From: Symbiodinium natans
Lineage: Eukaryota > Sar > Dinophyceae > Suessiales > Symbiodiniaceae
Assembly (NCBI GenBank): GCA_905221605.1
Contig: CAJNDS010002746.1
Coordinates: 344,889-408,888 of the forward strand
Reading direction: 5' to 3'
Length of the DNA: 64,000 nucleotides
Below the pieces are notes generated by a model that saw only the letters and a program-made list of their open reading frames with translations, searched no databases and was not told where the DNA came from. The position numbers were made by a program, and so were the translations under genes. Positions 18,816 through 29,733 of the stretch are shown piece after piece (the first letter of the stretch is position 1; each line of letters opens with the position of its first letter).

Positions 18816-19904
18816 CTGTAGGGTTTAGGGTTTAGAGGTACAAAGGGTGTAGGGTCCTTACACCTTCATAGGGATTTAAGGGGCGGTATTGGGTATATGA
18901 CAATGTTGAGGTTCCTTAGGTCCTCAAGAACCACCCCAGCTGAACCCAGACCCAAAACCCTTTCACGCCTAAAGATGACGTTATCGCTTACCAAAGATCC
19001 CGCAAGTTGTGGCCTGACCCCTAAATCCTAAAGCCTAAATTTAAACCCTCAGCCCCAAACCCTAAACCCTTTTTTTCGCTGTGGGTGGCTGGAACATACA
19101 CCCGCCGCTTCCCAGGATTTCGGCTTTCAGGCTTCTGGGGCTGTCGGGTTCCCCTAGATAGGGTTTAGGGTAAGGGTTGATGATTTTTAGGACTTTTGGG
19201 TGTTTCCTCGGGTTTAGGGTTTAGGGTTTAGGGTTTAGGGTTTAGGGTTTAGGGTTTAGGGTTTAGGGTTTGTTAGAGTTTAAGGCTGAGGGTTCGAGGT
19301 CGAGGGTTGACAGGTTCGGGGTTCGAATGTCTGCTTCTTGTATACCCATCCCGGCCATCCAAAGTATGCTGAGAGAGCAACTTCTAGACCTCAAAGACGC
19401 GGAGCTTTCCATCAATCATCGGGTGCACTTCCCGTTGTTAGGTATAAACCCTGAGTAGGCCCTAAACCTACAGCTGGGGCTTGTAATGTCGACCTGCGCC
19501 CCCCTCTCCAAGCACCCAACTCCCCGCCCCATCCTAGGAAAACAAACTCTTCAAACTGGACCCTAAACCCCAAACCCTATACCCTAAACCCTAAACCCTA
19601 AACCCCAAACCCTAAACCCTAGTTTGGCGTGCGCGGGGGGAGGGTGCAGGAAAATGCTAACACAACTGCGGGCCCTCAACTGTCAAGGAAACCGCGGAAA
19701 CCGAACCTCCTGAACCCTAAACCCTAAACCCTAAACCCTAACCCTAAACCCTAAACCCTAAACCCTAAACCCTAAACCCTAAACCCTAAACCCTAAACCC
19801 TAAACCCGTGCCTGGCAGCCATGGATGAGCTCTGTTCCGGGCGCCATGGCTGGATTCCAGGCGCGGATGGCTTGGGTCTGGGGGCGAGTATGGCTTTTTG
19901 ATAC
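18816..19904. repeat. Telomere-type tracts in unassigned spacer
   Basis: TTTAGGG at 19201-19278; CCCTAAA at 19561-19622 and a long run at 19711-19806. The plus frame 19270-19458 (PAIQSMLREQLLDLKDAELS) looks weakly protein-like but starts inside the telomere tract. No gene is called. Confidence 0.7.
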
Positions 19905-20010
19905 GTTCCCCTACTACCCCCCCTCTTTAGGGTTTAGGGTTTAGGGTTTAGGGTTTAGGGTTTAGGGTTTAGGGTTTAGGGTTTAGGGTTTAGGGTGTAG
20001 GGTTTAGGTT
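19905..20010. repeat. Truncated family B end followed by TTTAGGG array
   Basis: ACGTTCCCCTACTACCCCCC (19903-19926) matches one terminus of the family B foldback element, and a TTTAGGG array (19926-20008) replaces the rest. Either the array arose at or was captured by a break inside the element. Confidence 0.7.
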
Positions 20011-20476
20011 TTAGGGCTTCATCACCCGATCTTCACTGAGTTGTGCTTCAAGACCCTCTGAAAGTGATTTTTGAACAGGTTCCCTTATGAGGACATGATG
20101 GAAGTTAAGGGTTCTCCCAAAGCACAACCCAGTTCAGCCTTCCTTCATACACGATCCTCAACAGCGCTGGCCAGTCTCTAAACCTCCGAATTTGCACCCC
20201 GCTCCGTGAGTCGACAGGGTTCTGGGTTTAGGGCTTCGGCTTTGGGGTTGAGGGTTGGGGGTTAAGGGTTGAGGGTTGGGAGTTGAGGGTTGGGGAGTTG
20301 AGGGTTGAGGGTTGAGGGAGTAGAGCTTCGGTGGAGTGGGGCCGTGGTTTCGGGGTTCGGGCCTGCAGGGGCAAGCCTAACCGGCGATGTGCAGTACGAA
20401 ACCCTAGAACCAGGGTACCTACCTTGTTTGGGGGTTAGCGTTTAGGGTTTAGGGTTTAGGGTTTAGGGTTTAGGGC

Positions 20477-20613
20477 TAGCTACATGGTCCCTTAGTATGG
20501 GCCCTTAAGCGGGTACCCCGTATATACCCCTTTATACCGCATACAAATTAAGGGCCCAACATCAGAACCCTTTAAAGGAGGTAAGGGGCCATGTTAAGGG
20601 CCCATGTAACTAC
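20477..20613. repeat. Foldback element family D, copy 2
   Basis: It begins TAGCTACATGGTCCC directly after a TTTAGGG tract (20438-20475) and ends GGGCCCATGTAACTAC. It contains internal GTACCCCGTATATACCCC. Confidence 0.8.
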
Positions 20614-22324
20614 GTTCAGATACACCTCAACCCTAAAAAACCTAAGACCTGTAAGCTTGGGCAGTCTCTGCAAGTGAGAGACGGCTAAGCGCGCACGGCC
20701 TCAAAAGAGTGCATCGTGTGCCCAAGCGGCCACAAAGTTCGACACAACCGCCACCCAAAGAAACCTACAGATCCCTCCCAAAAAAACGTAAAATACGCAT
20801 CGAACAACACTATGGTGCAATTCGCCTTCTTCGGGCACGCAGGCTACGTTGAGCAAACTACCTGTTCCCAAAATGACCCGAAATTTGCCCTATAAGCCAA
20901 ATAGGAACCCTACATCATTTCCAAGAAGGACCTTCAGATCTATGCCCTAAATCAGCGCCGAGCCCAGAATGCGCCCAACGTTTTTGAAGCAATGCACGCA
21001 GTCTTGGGAGGCAGTTCAACCCTTCGGGACCACATGAACCCTAAAAGACTTGGGCTTTTGGGCTTTGGGCTCAGGGTTTAAAGATCCTTATGCCTTAATG
21101 GGGATTAAAGTATTAAAGTAGTATAGGAAATGTGGCCTCAATTTTAGGGTTCGTTTGGTCCTCAAGGACCTAAACCCTGAACCCGCAATGGTTGCGGCGG
21201 CCACGGTGGTGCTGTTCGCTTTTAAATGCGAAGCCCTAAACCTGAAAAAGCCAAAAGACATTCTAAAAAAACACATATGTATATATATATATATATATAT
21301 ATTTATTTATTTATTTATTTATTTATATTTATATTTATAAGGCGTACTTTATGAGACTGTTGATCCCATGAAACCGCTAGGACCTGAATCCCTTTAAACC
21401 CTGAACCCTATACCTAAACCCCAAGCCCCGAAACCCTAACCCCAAGCCCCGAAACCCTAAACCCTAAACCATAAACCCTAAACCCTAAAACCTGAACCCT
21501 ACACTCGCCACCACATGGCCGGTGCCTCGCAATTCTGTGCACAGGGCTTCTCAGACACCACACGTCGCTCTCGGCCGACCCGCAAGCTCAATTTGCTTAG
21601 GGTTTAGGGTTTAGGGTTTAGGATTTGGGCTTGAGGTCTAGGGTACAGTACCTGGACCTCTGAAAAATAGCCATGGTGGCTTGGGGATACCTGTGCTCTG
21701 CTTTAGACCCCAGGAGAAGTTCCTTCAGAACAGGTTTGCTTGAAAAGAAGCAAACTGACCTGAACCTTCACCATTCCGAAACACTAAACCCTAAACCTTA
21801 AACCCTAAACCCTAAACCCTAAACCCTAAACCCTAAACCCTAACCCCAAAACCCTAAACCCTAAACCCTAAACCCTAAACCCTAAACCCTAAACCCAATC
21901 ATGGCCCACAGCCTGTTCAACTACACGGCCCTAAACCCAAAACCCCTGTAGAGAACTGCAGAGACCAGGGTTCGAGGCTTGGGGCTTTTAGGGGCTTTCG
22001 GGGGTTCCTCGTCCTGGCATAAAGGTTCTTCAAGGGAGAAGCGCTGAAGCCCTCAACCCTGACACCCTGACACCCTTGGAAAATCTGACCTAAACCCTGA
22101 ACCCTAAACCCTACACCCCCCTAAACCCCAAACCCTAAACTGTTCTTCTGGCCGACCTCACTGCGGTGTGAAGAAGTTGGTCAGTGACCATGAGGACTTG
22201 GGCGCCTGCGCCAAGAGGACATAGGCTTTCGGGTTCAGGGTTTACAGGTTTTGAGGTTGGTTGAGGGTTGAGGGCATATAGGTTTAGGGCGGATTTCGTT
22301 TAGCGTTTAGGGTTTATAGATTTA
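20614..22324. repeat. Telomere-type tracts, TA/TTTA microsatellite and unassigned spacer
   Basis: (TA)n(TTTA)n at 21277-21342; CCCTAAA at 21449-21490 and 21783-21895; TTTAGGG at 21598-21622. The rest, including 20660-21060, shows only short frames without family features. Confidence 0.75.
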
Positions 22325-22482
22325 TCATGGGTTCCCCTACTACCCCCCTCAATACTACACCCCCTAAGTTCCCCCTTAACGACCCTAGTCAGGCTTGATC
22401 ATCCCTAAATGGCCTTAGTTATGGGGGAACCTAGGGGGGGGGGGGGGGGTAGTATAGAGGGGGGTAGTAGGGGAACCCATGA
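22325..22482. repeat. Foldback element family B, copy 1
   Basis: Terminal inverted repeats of about 35 bp start TCATGGGTTCCCCTACTACC and close with its reverse complement. An inner pair GGTTCCCCC / GGGGGAACC-like gives a second nested hairpin. Complete copies are also at 27411-27677 and 29573-29733. Confidence 0.9.
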
Positions 22483-23470
22483 ATTTGGGGGTTTAGGGTG
22501 TAGGGTTTAGGGTTTAGGGTTTAGGGTTTAGGGTGGCTTTTTGGACTCATAACTCCCATCATCAGCCCGACCAGAGTCGGGGGTGTAGGGGGCTTGCAGC
22601 TCATGGTCGGGAGCCAAACCCTAAACCCTCAACCCTACTAAACCCTAAACCCTAAACCCTAAACCCGAAACCCTAAACCCTAAACCCCAAACCCCAAATC
22701 CTAAACCCTAAACCCAGCTTGAGCGTACTGAACCCTGGGGTCCCTAAACCCTAAACCCCTAAACCCCTAAACCCCTAAACCCCTAAATCCCTAAACCCCT
22801 AAACCCCTAAACCCCTAAACCCCTAAACCCCTAAACCCCTAAACCCCTAAACCCCTAAACCCCTAAACCCCTAAACCCCTAAACCGACTGTCGAGGACCC
22901 AAAGCTTGAAGCTACTTGTTGCGACGTTCGGAGGCTTTAGGAATATGATGCTCCCGGCTGCCGGCGAGGACTTAGACTTCTCTCCCACCATAAACTATGC
23001 TTCCCTTAAAGCGTAAACAGGAGAACTGAGGGGCGCACTATGGGTCCTAGTTGCCGGGGTGTGAGGGTTTAGGGTTTAGGGTTTAGGGTTTAGGGTTTAA
23101 GGTTTAGGGTTTCGGGTTTAGGGTTGTACATACGAACACCCCCACCCCGCCCAACCCCATTCTCTCCTCTCCCTTCATCGCCAAAAAGGAGGAGAAGAAT
23201 GATGGCCCACTTCAGGTGCTAAAGTCAGGACTCTAAAACCCCAAACCCCAAACCCCAAACCCTAAGCCCTGTTGTTCTCCTTTTCACACTCTGCCCCGGA
23301 TGTCGTCGGAGATACCTGACCCAGGGAGGGAACCTCTTGCTGGATTTGCGATAAGTGCTAAGGTTTGGTTTAGGGTTTAGGGTTGAGGGTCTCGGGTTTA
23401 AGGATCCAAGGTTTAGGGATAAGGGTTAAGGTTTACGGGTTTAGGGCTGAAGGTACAGCGCTTGCCGAAC
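22483..23470. repeat. Telomere-type tracts including a CCCCTAAA eight-mer array
   Basis: TTTAGGG (22495-22537), CCCTAAA (22615-22715), a homogeneous eight-mer CCCCTAAA block of about 17 units (22741-22886), and TTTAGGG (23064-23125). Unassigned unique pieces lie between them. Confidence 0.92.
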
Positions 23471-23960
23471 TCCAACCCCTTAGAACCCTTGCAAGACCTG
23501 TAGCAATAGACCCCGTCGCACGAAAGGAGCCCGGTTTAGGGTTGCGGGTGCAAGGCTAAGACGAGGCCCTCCTTGCAAGTTCATGCGTGCCGGCGCTATT
23601 CGGAGAATATTTCGATGGCTATGGCTTGCAAGGTACAAGGCTTGAGGGTTCCCAGCCCAATCTTCAGAACCCAGCCCCTTCCTTGTCTGTAGGTTCTTAT
23701 GAAGGACAACCCCAGTTGAAAATGGTGAGATATGGCAGGAGTGATATTTATAGGTCAAGAAGCCAGCCAAAAAGGGAACAACTTACTTGGGCCGCATCGG
23801 GTTGCTGGTCACACATTACTTATAGTTTCACACGAAACCTTTCAACAAACCTGGATAATATGAAGCGTATGCTATTCAGGATAACGAAGCCCAGAAGCTA
23901 AAAGAAACGGACTCCGTGATGAAAGCCTGGAAGAGTCTATGCTGCATGATCGGGACGCCC
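23471..23960. other. Unique stretch with weak open frames on both strands
   Basis: A plus frame of 104 codons (23587-23901) and a minus frame of 96 codons (23480-23770) overlap. Neither shows a known motif, and codon patterns do not decide between them. No gene is called. Confidence 0.4.
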
Positions 23961-24457
23961 AGGGGGTGCAGGAGGGTTAAGGCTCCCCCTAAACCCGAAA
24001 CACTAACCCTACACCCTATTATAAACCCTAAACCCTAAACCCAAAGCCCTAAACCCTATGTACCGTCAACCCTAAACCCTAAACCCTAAACCCTAAACCC
24101 TACACCGTACACCCTACACCCTCAACCCTAAACCCTAAACCCTAAACCCTAAACCCTAAACCTCAGCTCTAGAATCTTCAGGCTCATTCTTGAGTCTCCG
24201 ACTGCCCTAAGCCCTATGTAACCGCTACTGGACAAGACCTCCAGTCGCGCCAGTTCCGGAAAGGCCTGAACATCTCAGCCCTAAACCCTAAACCCTAACC
24301 CTAAACCCTAAACCCCAAACTTGTGCTTCAACAAGCCTTGCCTCGCAAATAAGAAACGAAGGGATCAGGCTGGTAGCCAGGGGCCTGTCCCCAGAAGAAT
24401 GGGCGAGAGACTCCCGGCAATACCCTTTCAAACTCGTAGGTCCTTGGAGTGTAGAGA
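23961..24457. repeat. CCCTAAA tracts and spacer
   Basis: Tracts at 24018-24050, 24067-24105, 24120-24163 and 24278-24320. The remainder is unassigned. Confidence 0.85.
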
Positions 24458-24571
24458 CTAGACCCGGGAGTAACCTAGGAATTAAGAAAGGTACCCTTTT
24501 CGGCTTTTATGGGGATTGCAAGGGAACCCCAACCCCAAAACGAGGAAATAAGGGCCTACTCCGGGTCCTAG
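24458..24571. repeat. Foldback element family C, copy 2
   Basis: Starts CTAGACCCGGGAGTAACCTAGG and ends GGGCCTACTCCGGGTCCTAGG. This is the most complete copy. Confidence 0.85.
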
Positions 24572-25784
24572 GTACACAGCCTCAGGGCTACGGGTTGAGG
24601 GTTTTTAGGGCTTCGGGTAATTTAGGGGATAGGCATTCGGGCCCTCACTTATCGACCAGTAAAGTTGACGGCTTCACCTTACTCCCCCTGCATTCAGTGA
24701 GATTCGTACACCTTATATTCTCGACTCCCTTGTGAGCTTCTTGATTCTTTTGCTTTCAGGCCTCAAACCCTGACCCGCTGGCACACTGTACGGTAGGGTT
24801 TTGGGCTTATGGGCGTAGGGCTTAGGGGTTTAGGGTTAGGGGTTTAGGGTTTAGGGTTTAGGGTTTAGCGTTTAGGGTTTAGGGTTTAGGGGAAGAACGT
24901 GCCATGGTCCCACACCTTTGTAGGAAGCCTTCACTGTGCCTCGAATTGCTCGAAGTGCAGACGGAGCACAGGCTGTGCCCCGCTGTCGGCAACCAGACAA
25001 TGCGGGACAGCGCAAGCTTTCGTAAGCAGAACTGCAAGACCCTTCTGTGTGAAGACATGGATAGGTCAACCAGAAAGGGAAACTGTGTTGTGTTGATTAG
25101 TTCTCTGTTTTGGGGGGCGGGAAGGGGGTGTGGGGGTAAGCAGAACTGCAAGACCCTTGGAGGTTAAGGTTTGTAGGGTTTGCAGGGTTTGTACGGTTTG
25201 TAGGGTTTGTAGGGTTTAGGGCAAAGACATAGATACGTCAGCTGCATGCTCGCTGATAACATTTCTGCAGAAGAAGATTGAAGGCTTAGGACCTCAGGGT
25301 TTGGGGTCTACCAAAATGGGAAACTGTATTCTGTTTATTAATACCTTTTTTGGCGGACGGGCGGGAGGGGGGGGGGGGTGTTCAATCACCGAACCTTAAC
25401 TACAAACAGTATTCCGCACTCCCACTTTGACACATGACAACAAGAGCACGTCTTCCTTCTTGGTTCCCGTGATGGTTCGCATGTAGCTCGTCAGGAGACT
25501 CGATACCAGGATGGGCTCTTTGGGCCTTAAAGTCCTCATAATGAACCCTGTAAAGGGCCCCTAAACCCTAAACGCTAAACCCCAAACCCTAACCCCTAAC
25601 CCCGAAACCTAAACCCCAAACCCCAAACCCTAAACCCTAAACCCTAAACCCTAAACCCTAAACCCTAAACCCTAAACCTGGTAGTCTAGCTCTCAAGAAA
25701 GAACTGCCATGACAGAGAAACGACGAGGCCCGCATTGCGGACAAGCTCTCACTTCGGCGGTGTTCACTGGGTGTAATACAAATT
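24572..25784. repeat. Telomere-type tracts, duplicated phrase and spacer
   Basis: TTTAGGG 24826-24892; TGTAGGGTTTG variants 25165-25220; CCCTAAA 25560-25678. Positions 25020-25150 and 25240-25385 share phrases (GTCAACCAGAAAGGGAAACTGTGTT versus CTACCAAAATGGGAAACTGTATT, then TTTTTTGG.GG.CGGG.GGGG), so this is a diverged duplication. No gene is called. Confidence 0.7.
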
Positions 25785-25974
25785 GCTTAAGAACCCCCCA
25801 AAAATAAAGATATTCTTCCTTGCAAGGGCAATATAGGGATTCTATATTCTTTCTTCTAAGGGTACTATGGGGATTTTATATTCTTCCTTATAAGGGTAAT
25901 ATAGGGATTGCATATTCTTCCTTATAAGGGTAACATAGGGATTATGAATTTTCATCTTCCGGCGGCTCTTAAGC
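25785..25974. repeat. Foldback element family E with four internal 34-bp repeats
   Basis: Ends GCTTAAGAACC and GGCTCTTAAGC. Inside, a 34-bp unit starting TTCTTCCTT.AAGGG is repeated four times head to tail (25813-25948). A shorter relative with the same ends lies at 36196-36277. Confidence 0.85.
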
Positions 25975-26875
25975 AACTAGTAGTGTATCGTGTAGGTGGC
26001 TTTGGTGGCAGGGAGTCGCTGGCAAGCGATTTCAAAACCACGGCACTGGGTTTCTGCTTTACAAGGTGGGGCCCCCTAGTTATAAGTAGAGTTCTAACAG
26101 CCCTAAATTGGCTTATAAGGATCCCAAATTAGGTTATAAGTCCCTTGCCTACAGTTAGTATACTGTAGTAAGGGGGCCTCCTTGTAGGGTTTGCGGTTGC
26201 CGCGACTCCAGCCATTTGTAAATCGCGGCTCTCTCGGACGGAGAGCATCATGAGTCGGTCCAAGAGGTGCCCTAAAGAATGCACACTTCACCCTAAATTT
26301 CAGTAACAATTCGGCTCCTAATCTAATGTGAGTTCGATCAAGGCCTATATCATCAAACTTGTCCGGAACACGTAACTTCCTTGCAGCACACCCGAATGGT
26401 GGGTGTTATGCTCGGCCCCCCTCCCCCCCCCCCCAAAGCGTGATAAGACAAATGGCCCAAAACCCATGAAAGGACCCTTAGACAGTATTGCATACTTTGG
26501 GGGACAGGCTAGAGAACGTTGCTGGGCTTCGTACATCTTGTACTGTAAGCCCTATAAAACCCTCAAGCCTGAAAAAATGCTGGCTCCCCAGGGCACATGT
26601 GTGATTCCACAATGCGGATCGCCAGAAAGTTGATGGCTTAAAAAAAGCAATAGGGAGAGGGGTTTCCGAAAGCAGGGCAGAGGTTCTAGGAGGTCCAGGG
26701 GCCCCCCCTTGTTGGGTTTAGGGCTTAGGGCTTTGGGCTTGGGGTTTAGGGTTCAGGGTTTGGCGTTTAGTAGGGCTTCGGAAAATATGGAAACTCCCAA
26801 CCTGCTACTGCAATATCGAGCTGCTCCGAGGGTCTTGGTACCTCCAAGTAGGAACCCGAAGCCCTATATTAGAAG
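25975..26875. other. Unassigned spacer
   Basis: A possible foldback at 26064-26180 (GGGCCCCCTAG / AGTAAGGGGGCCTCC arms) and a C-run at 26422-26433. Telomere-like TTTAGGGCTTAGGG phrases lie at 26715-26765. No gene was recognised. Confidence 0.5.
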
Positions 26876-26975
26876 AAGGGTTTACGTTACTTGTGTATCC
26901 CCAAAAGGGCACCCCATATATATATATATATATATACACTCACCAATAACAGTAGTAAAACAAGAAACCTGCTTC
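26876..26975. repeat. Foldback element family G, copy 2
   Basis: Shares TCCCCAAAAGGGCACC, a TA run and TATACACTCACCAATAACAG with 14104-14230. The ends are less well preserved. Confidence 0.65.
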
Positions 26976-27410
26976 CATATCGCCCTCAGCCCTCTATTGT
27001 AAGGAAACGCCCTCGGCGCAAGCTCTCAAACGCAGGAAGCGCTGGCGCTGGGCCGCTGGGTACGTTCAAGACTTCTGCAGCCCAAAGACTCCAATTCCCC
27101 AAAACTGCAGATCTTTAAACCCGACGAAGTTCCATCGTGCAACTTCGAAATATTCCCTAGAAGACATGCGGAAGATCCGAAACCCTAAACCCTAAACCCT
27201 AAACTTTGAGAATATTCATGGCTTAATTATTCAGGGTGTAGGGTTCAAGGTTGGGAGTCTATGGGTCTAAGGATAAACCCTAAACCCTAAACCCTAAACG
27301 CTAAACGCTAAACGCTAAACCCTAAACCCTAAACCCTAAACCCTGATTATGGGGTTTGTCAGTCAGTGCCCTGAGATGGAGACCGTTTTTCCAGCTGTAG
27401 GTCATTCTTG
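26976..27410. repeat. Spacer and CCCTAAA tracts
   Basis: Tracts at 27178-27203 and 27275-27343, the latter with three CGCTAAA variant units in a row. No gene was recognised. Confidence 0.75.
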
Positions 27411-27677
27411 TCATGGGTTCCCCTACTACCCCCCTCTATACTACCGCCCCGTGGTTCCCCACACGATTCAGGCTTTTTCGAGGTGCTTGGGGGTTCCACA
27501 GGGGTACCCTTTTTTGGGGGTCCCTTTAAGGGGATTCTATCCTATTTGGGGGGGTATAAAAGGGGTACCCCTATTTTGGGAGAATGCCCAACTAAGCCTA
27601 ATTACTAATTAAGGTTATTGAAGGGGGGCACCTAGGGCGGGGGGGTCGTATAGAGGGGGGTAGCAGAGGAACCACTG
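27411..27677. repeat. Foldback element family B, copy 2, with internal insert
   Basis: It has the same ends as 22325-22482, but about 105 bp longer in the centre. The extra sequence holds its own inverted words (GGGGTACCC twice) and may be a nested small element. Confidence 0.85.
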
Positions 27678-28265
27678 AGGAGAAGGCATGGTATTCTACT
27701 TAACCCCGACACCGTAAACTCTCAACCCTTAGCATAAACCCAAAAAACCCTAAGCCCTATAAACCCTAAACACCCTAAACCCTACACCCTAAACCCTACA
27801 CCCTAAACCCTAAACCCTAAACCCTGCGGAAGCTACAGCGAAGTGAAAGACCCCCCCCCCCCGGGCCTGCAAGTCCCGAATGACCTCACACTTGACACAA
27901 CGTAGCCAGCAACCGAAGCAATCCTGCAGACAACTGACCTCAAGCAAGGGTTTAGGGTTTAGGGTTTAGGGTTTAGGGTTTAGGGTTTAGGGTTTAGGGT
28001 TTAGGGTTTAGGGTTTAGGGTCTAGGGTCTAGGGTTTAGGGTTTAGGGTTTAATTAGGGTTCAGGATCCCAATTTCTGTTCTTCACCAAAACAAAGCCAG
28101 CTCCAAAATTGATGGCTAAGGCTTCTGGGGCTGAACATGGGGCTTTTGAGACCCTAAACCCTAAACCCTAAACCCTAAACCCTAAACCCTAAACCCTAAA
28201 CCCTAAACCCTAAACCCTAAACCCTAAACCTAAACCTTAAACCCTGAACCCTAAACCCTAAACCC
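27678..28265. repeat. Telomere-type arrays in both orientations
   Basis: CCCTAAA (27755-27828), TTTAGGG (27949-28050, about 14 units) and CCCTAAA (28150-28267, about 16 units). A minus-strand scrap at 28070-28125 reads PEALAINFGAGFVLVKNR after a TTCAG border and may be an exon piece of unknown family. Confidence 0.85.
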
Positions 28266-28345
28266 AGTGCCTTCAGCCCGTGCCACCATGTTGTAGTGAT
28301 GGGCGCGCTCCTTCATATGTATTCCCTTGCCATGTTCGCCGTGGC
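28266..28345 (-). CDS. PPR-like exon (tentative)
   Basis: The minus strand encodes KGIHMKERAHHYNMVARAEG, which resembles a PPR linker and first helix (x-H-Y-N-x-x-x-R-A) but departs from consensus. It lies between two telomere-type arrays like the stronger PPR exons. Borders are not clear. Confidence 0.4.
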
Positions 28346-29572
28346 GGGGCGGTCATGGGTTGAAATTTTTCTAGTCCCTAAACCCTAAACCCTAAACCCT
28401 AAACCCTAAACCCTAAACCCTAAACCCTAAACCGACAATCTACTGAACAACAAAACTAAGCCATGACAATCTTCCCAGCTTACGTGTAACACCTATGACT
28501 CCTGTCTATGGCCCGACCACTATCTGGCTCGGATCGTACTGATTCGTAGCCGGAACCTACACAAGGGCAATTTATGTCTGAAGGTTCAGAATAGAGTTTT
28601 GGTTCACGGTCTAGGTACTCACTCAACCCCACAACCCTAAACCCTAAACCCTAACCCCCAAAACCCCCAAAAAACAAGCTGAACATTACGCCCGGCTCAT
28701 TCGACGACCGTCACGCCAGGATTCCCTTTCTTGGGGCCCAACTCAACCCTAAAAGTTTGGGGTCATACGACCTCTAGCTACTATAACCCTTATAAATAAG
28801 GCATCTAAACCCTAAACCCTAAACCCTAAACCCTAAACCCTAAACCCTAAACCCTAAACCCTAAACCCTAAACCCTAAACCCTAAACGGGTTCATGTGGG
28901 TCCCCAGAAAAGGCTTCTGGCCTCTTTTCAGGCAGCGGCCTGAACCTCCGCCGTCTGCCCTGGCCGGCGGCCTTCTAGGATCCCCAGCAACTCGGGGGGA
29001 GGCCTCACTCTCGAGGATTCCTCCTGAGCTCGGGCGGGGGGGGGGGGGGTTAGGGTTTAGGGATTTTCGGGTTTAGGGATTTTGCGGTTTAGGGTTTAGG
29101 GATTTTAGGGTTTAGGGTTTAGTATAGGGTTGAAGGTTCAGGGTGTTGGGCAAGAGTAACCTCGGAATACAAATGGTGCCCTTAAGGCAACCTAAGCCCC
29201 GAAAAAGCCGAAACCTCAGGGCTAAGGGTCCGTTCCCTCAAACGACCACAATCTTACGACACAGGTGTATGCTCTGGACTGGTCGAGGCGGTCTTTAATA
29301 ATGCCAATCTCACATGCGCCGTGGAGGGTGGAGAGGTGGAGGGGTGGAGGGGCGGAAAACCTTAATCGTGGAGGGGTGGAAGGCGGGTGGTGCAGGAGTG
29401 CTGAGAGTGGGGGCGGCGGGTGCACCTGCCGGGGATGCGGTCCCGGCTAATTAGCTGTGCCCTTTTGGGGCCCGAGCTTGGGGTGGAGGATGTCCGTGTT
29501 GCAAGGCATCGCTTCCCCCTTCGATACCCACGCACTGCTTATTGCACAACAGTGGTCGTAAGAACCTGCCAG
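28346..29572. repeat. Telomere-type tracts and unassigned spacer
   Basis: CCCTAAA 28377-28434 and 28805-28888; TTTAGGG 29047-29125 following a G12 run. A family C-like relic (AAGAGTAACCTCGGAAT) lies at 29151-29167, and a GGAGGGGTGGAGGGG section at 29320-29405. No gene is called. Confidence 0.75.
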
Positions 29573-29733
29573 TCATTATGGGACACCTACTACTACCCCC
29601 CTCTATACTACCCCTCCCCTAGGTTCCCCCCTTTAAATAACCTTAGTTAGGCTTCATTATCCCTAAATAGCCTTAATTGTGGGGGGAACCTAGGGGGGGG
29701 TAGTATAGAGGGGGGTAGTAGAGGAACCCATGA
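29573..29733. repeat. Foldback element family B, copy 3
   Basis: ACTACCCCCCTCTATACTACC at the left and its reverse complement at the right, with the GGTTCCCCCC / GGGGGGAACC inner pair. Confidence 0.9.

Noticed and set aside
22741-22886. CRISPR-like regular repetition
   Set aside because: Eight-base units without spacers are a telomere-type array. No direct-repeat/spacer pattern exists anywhere in the window.
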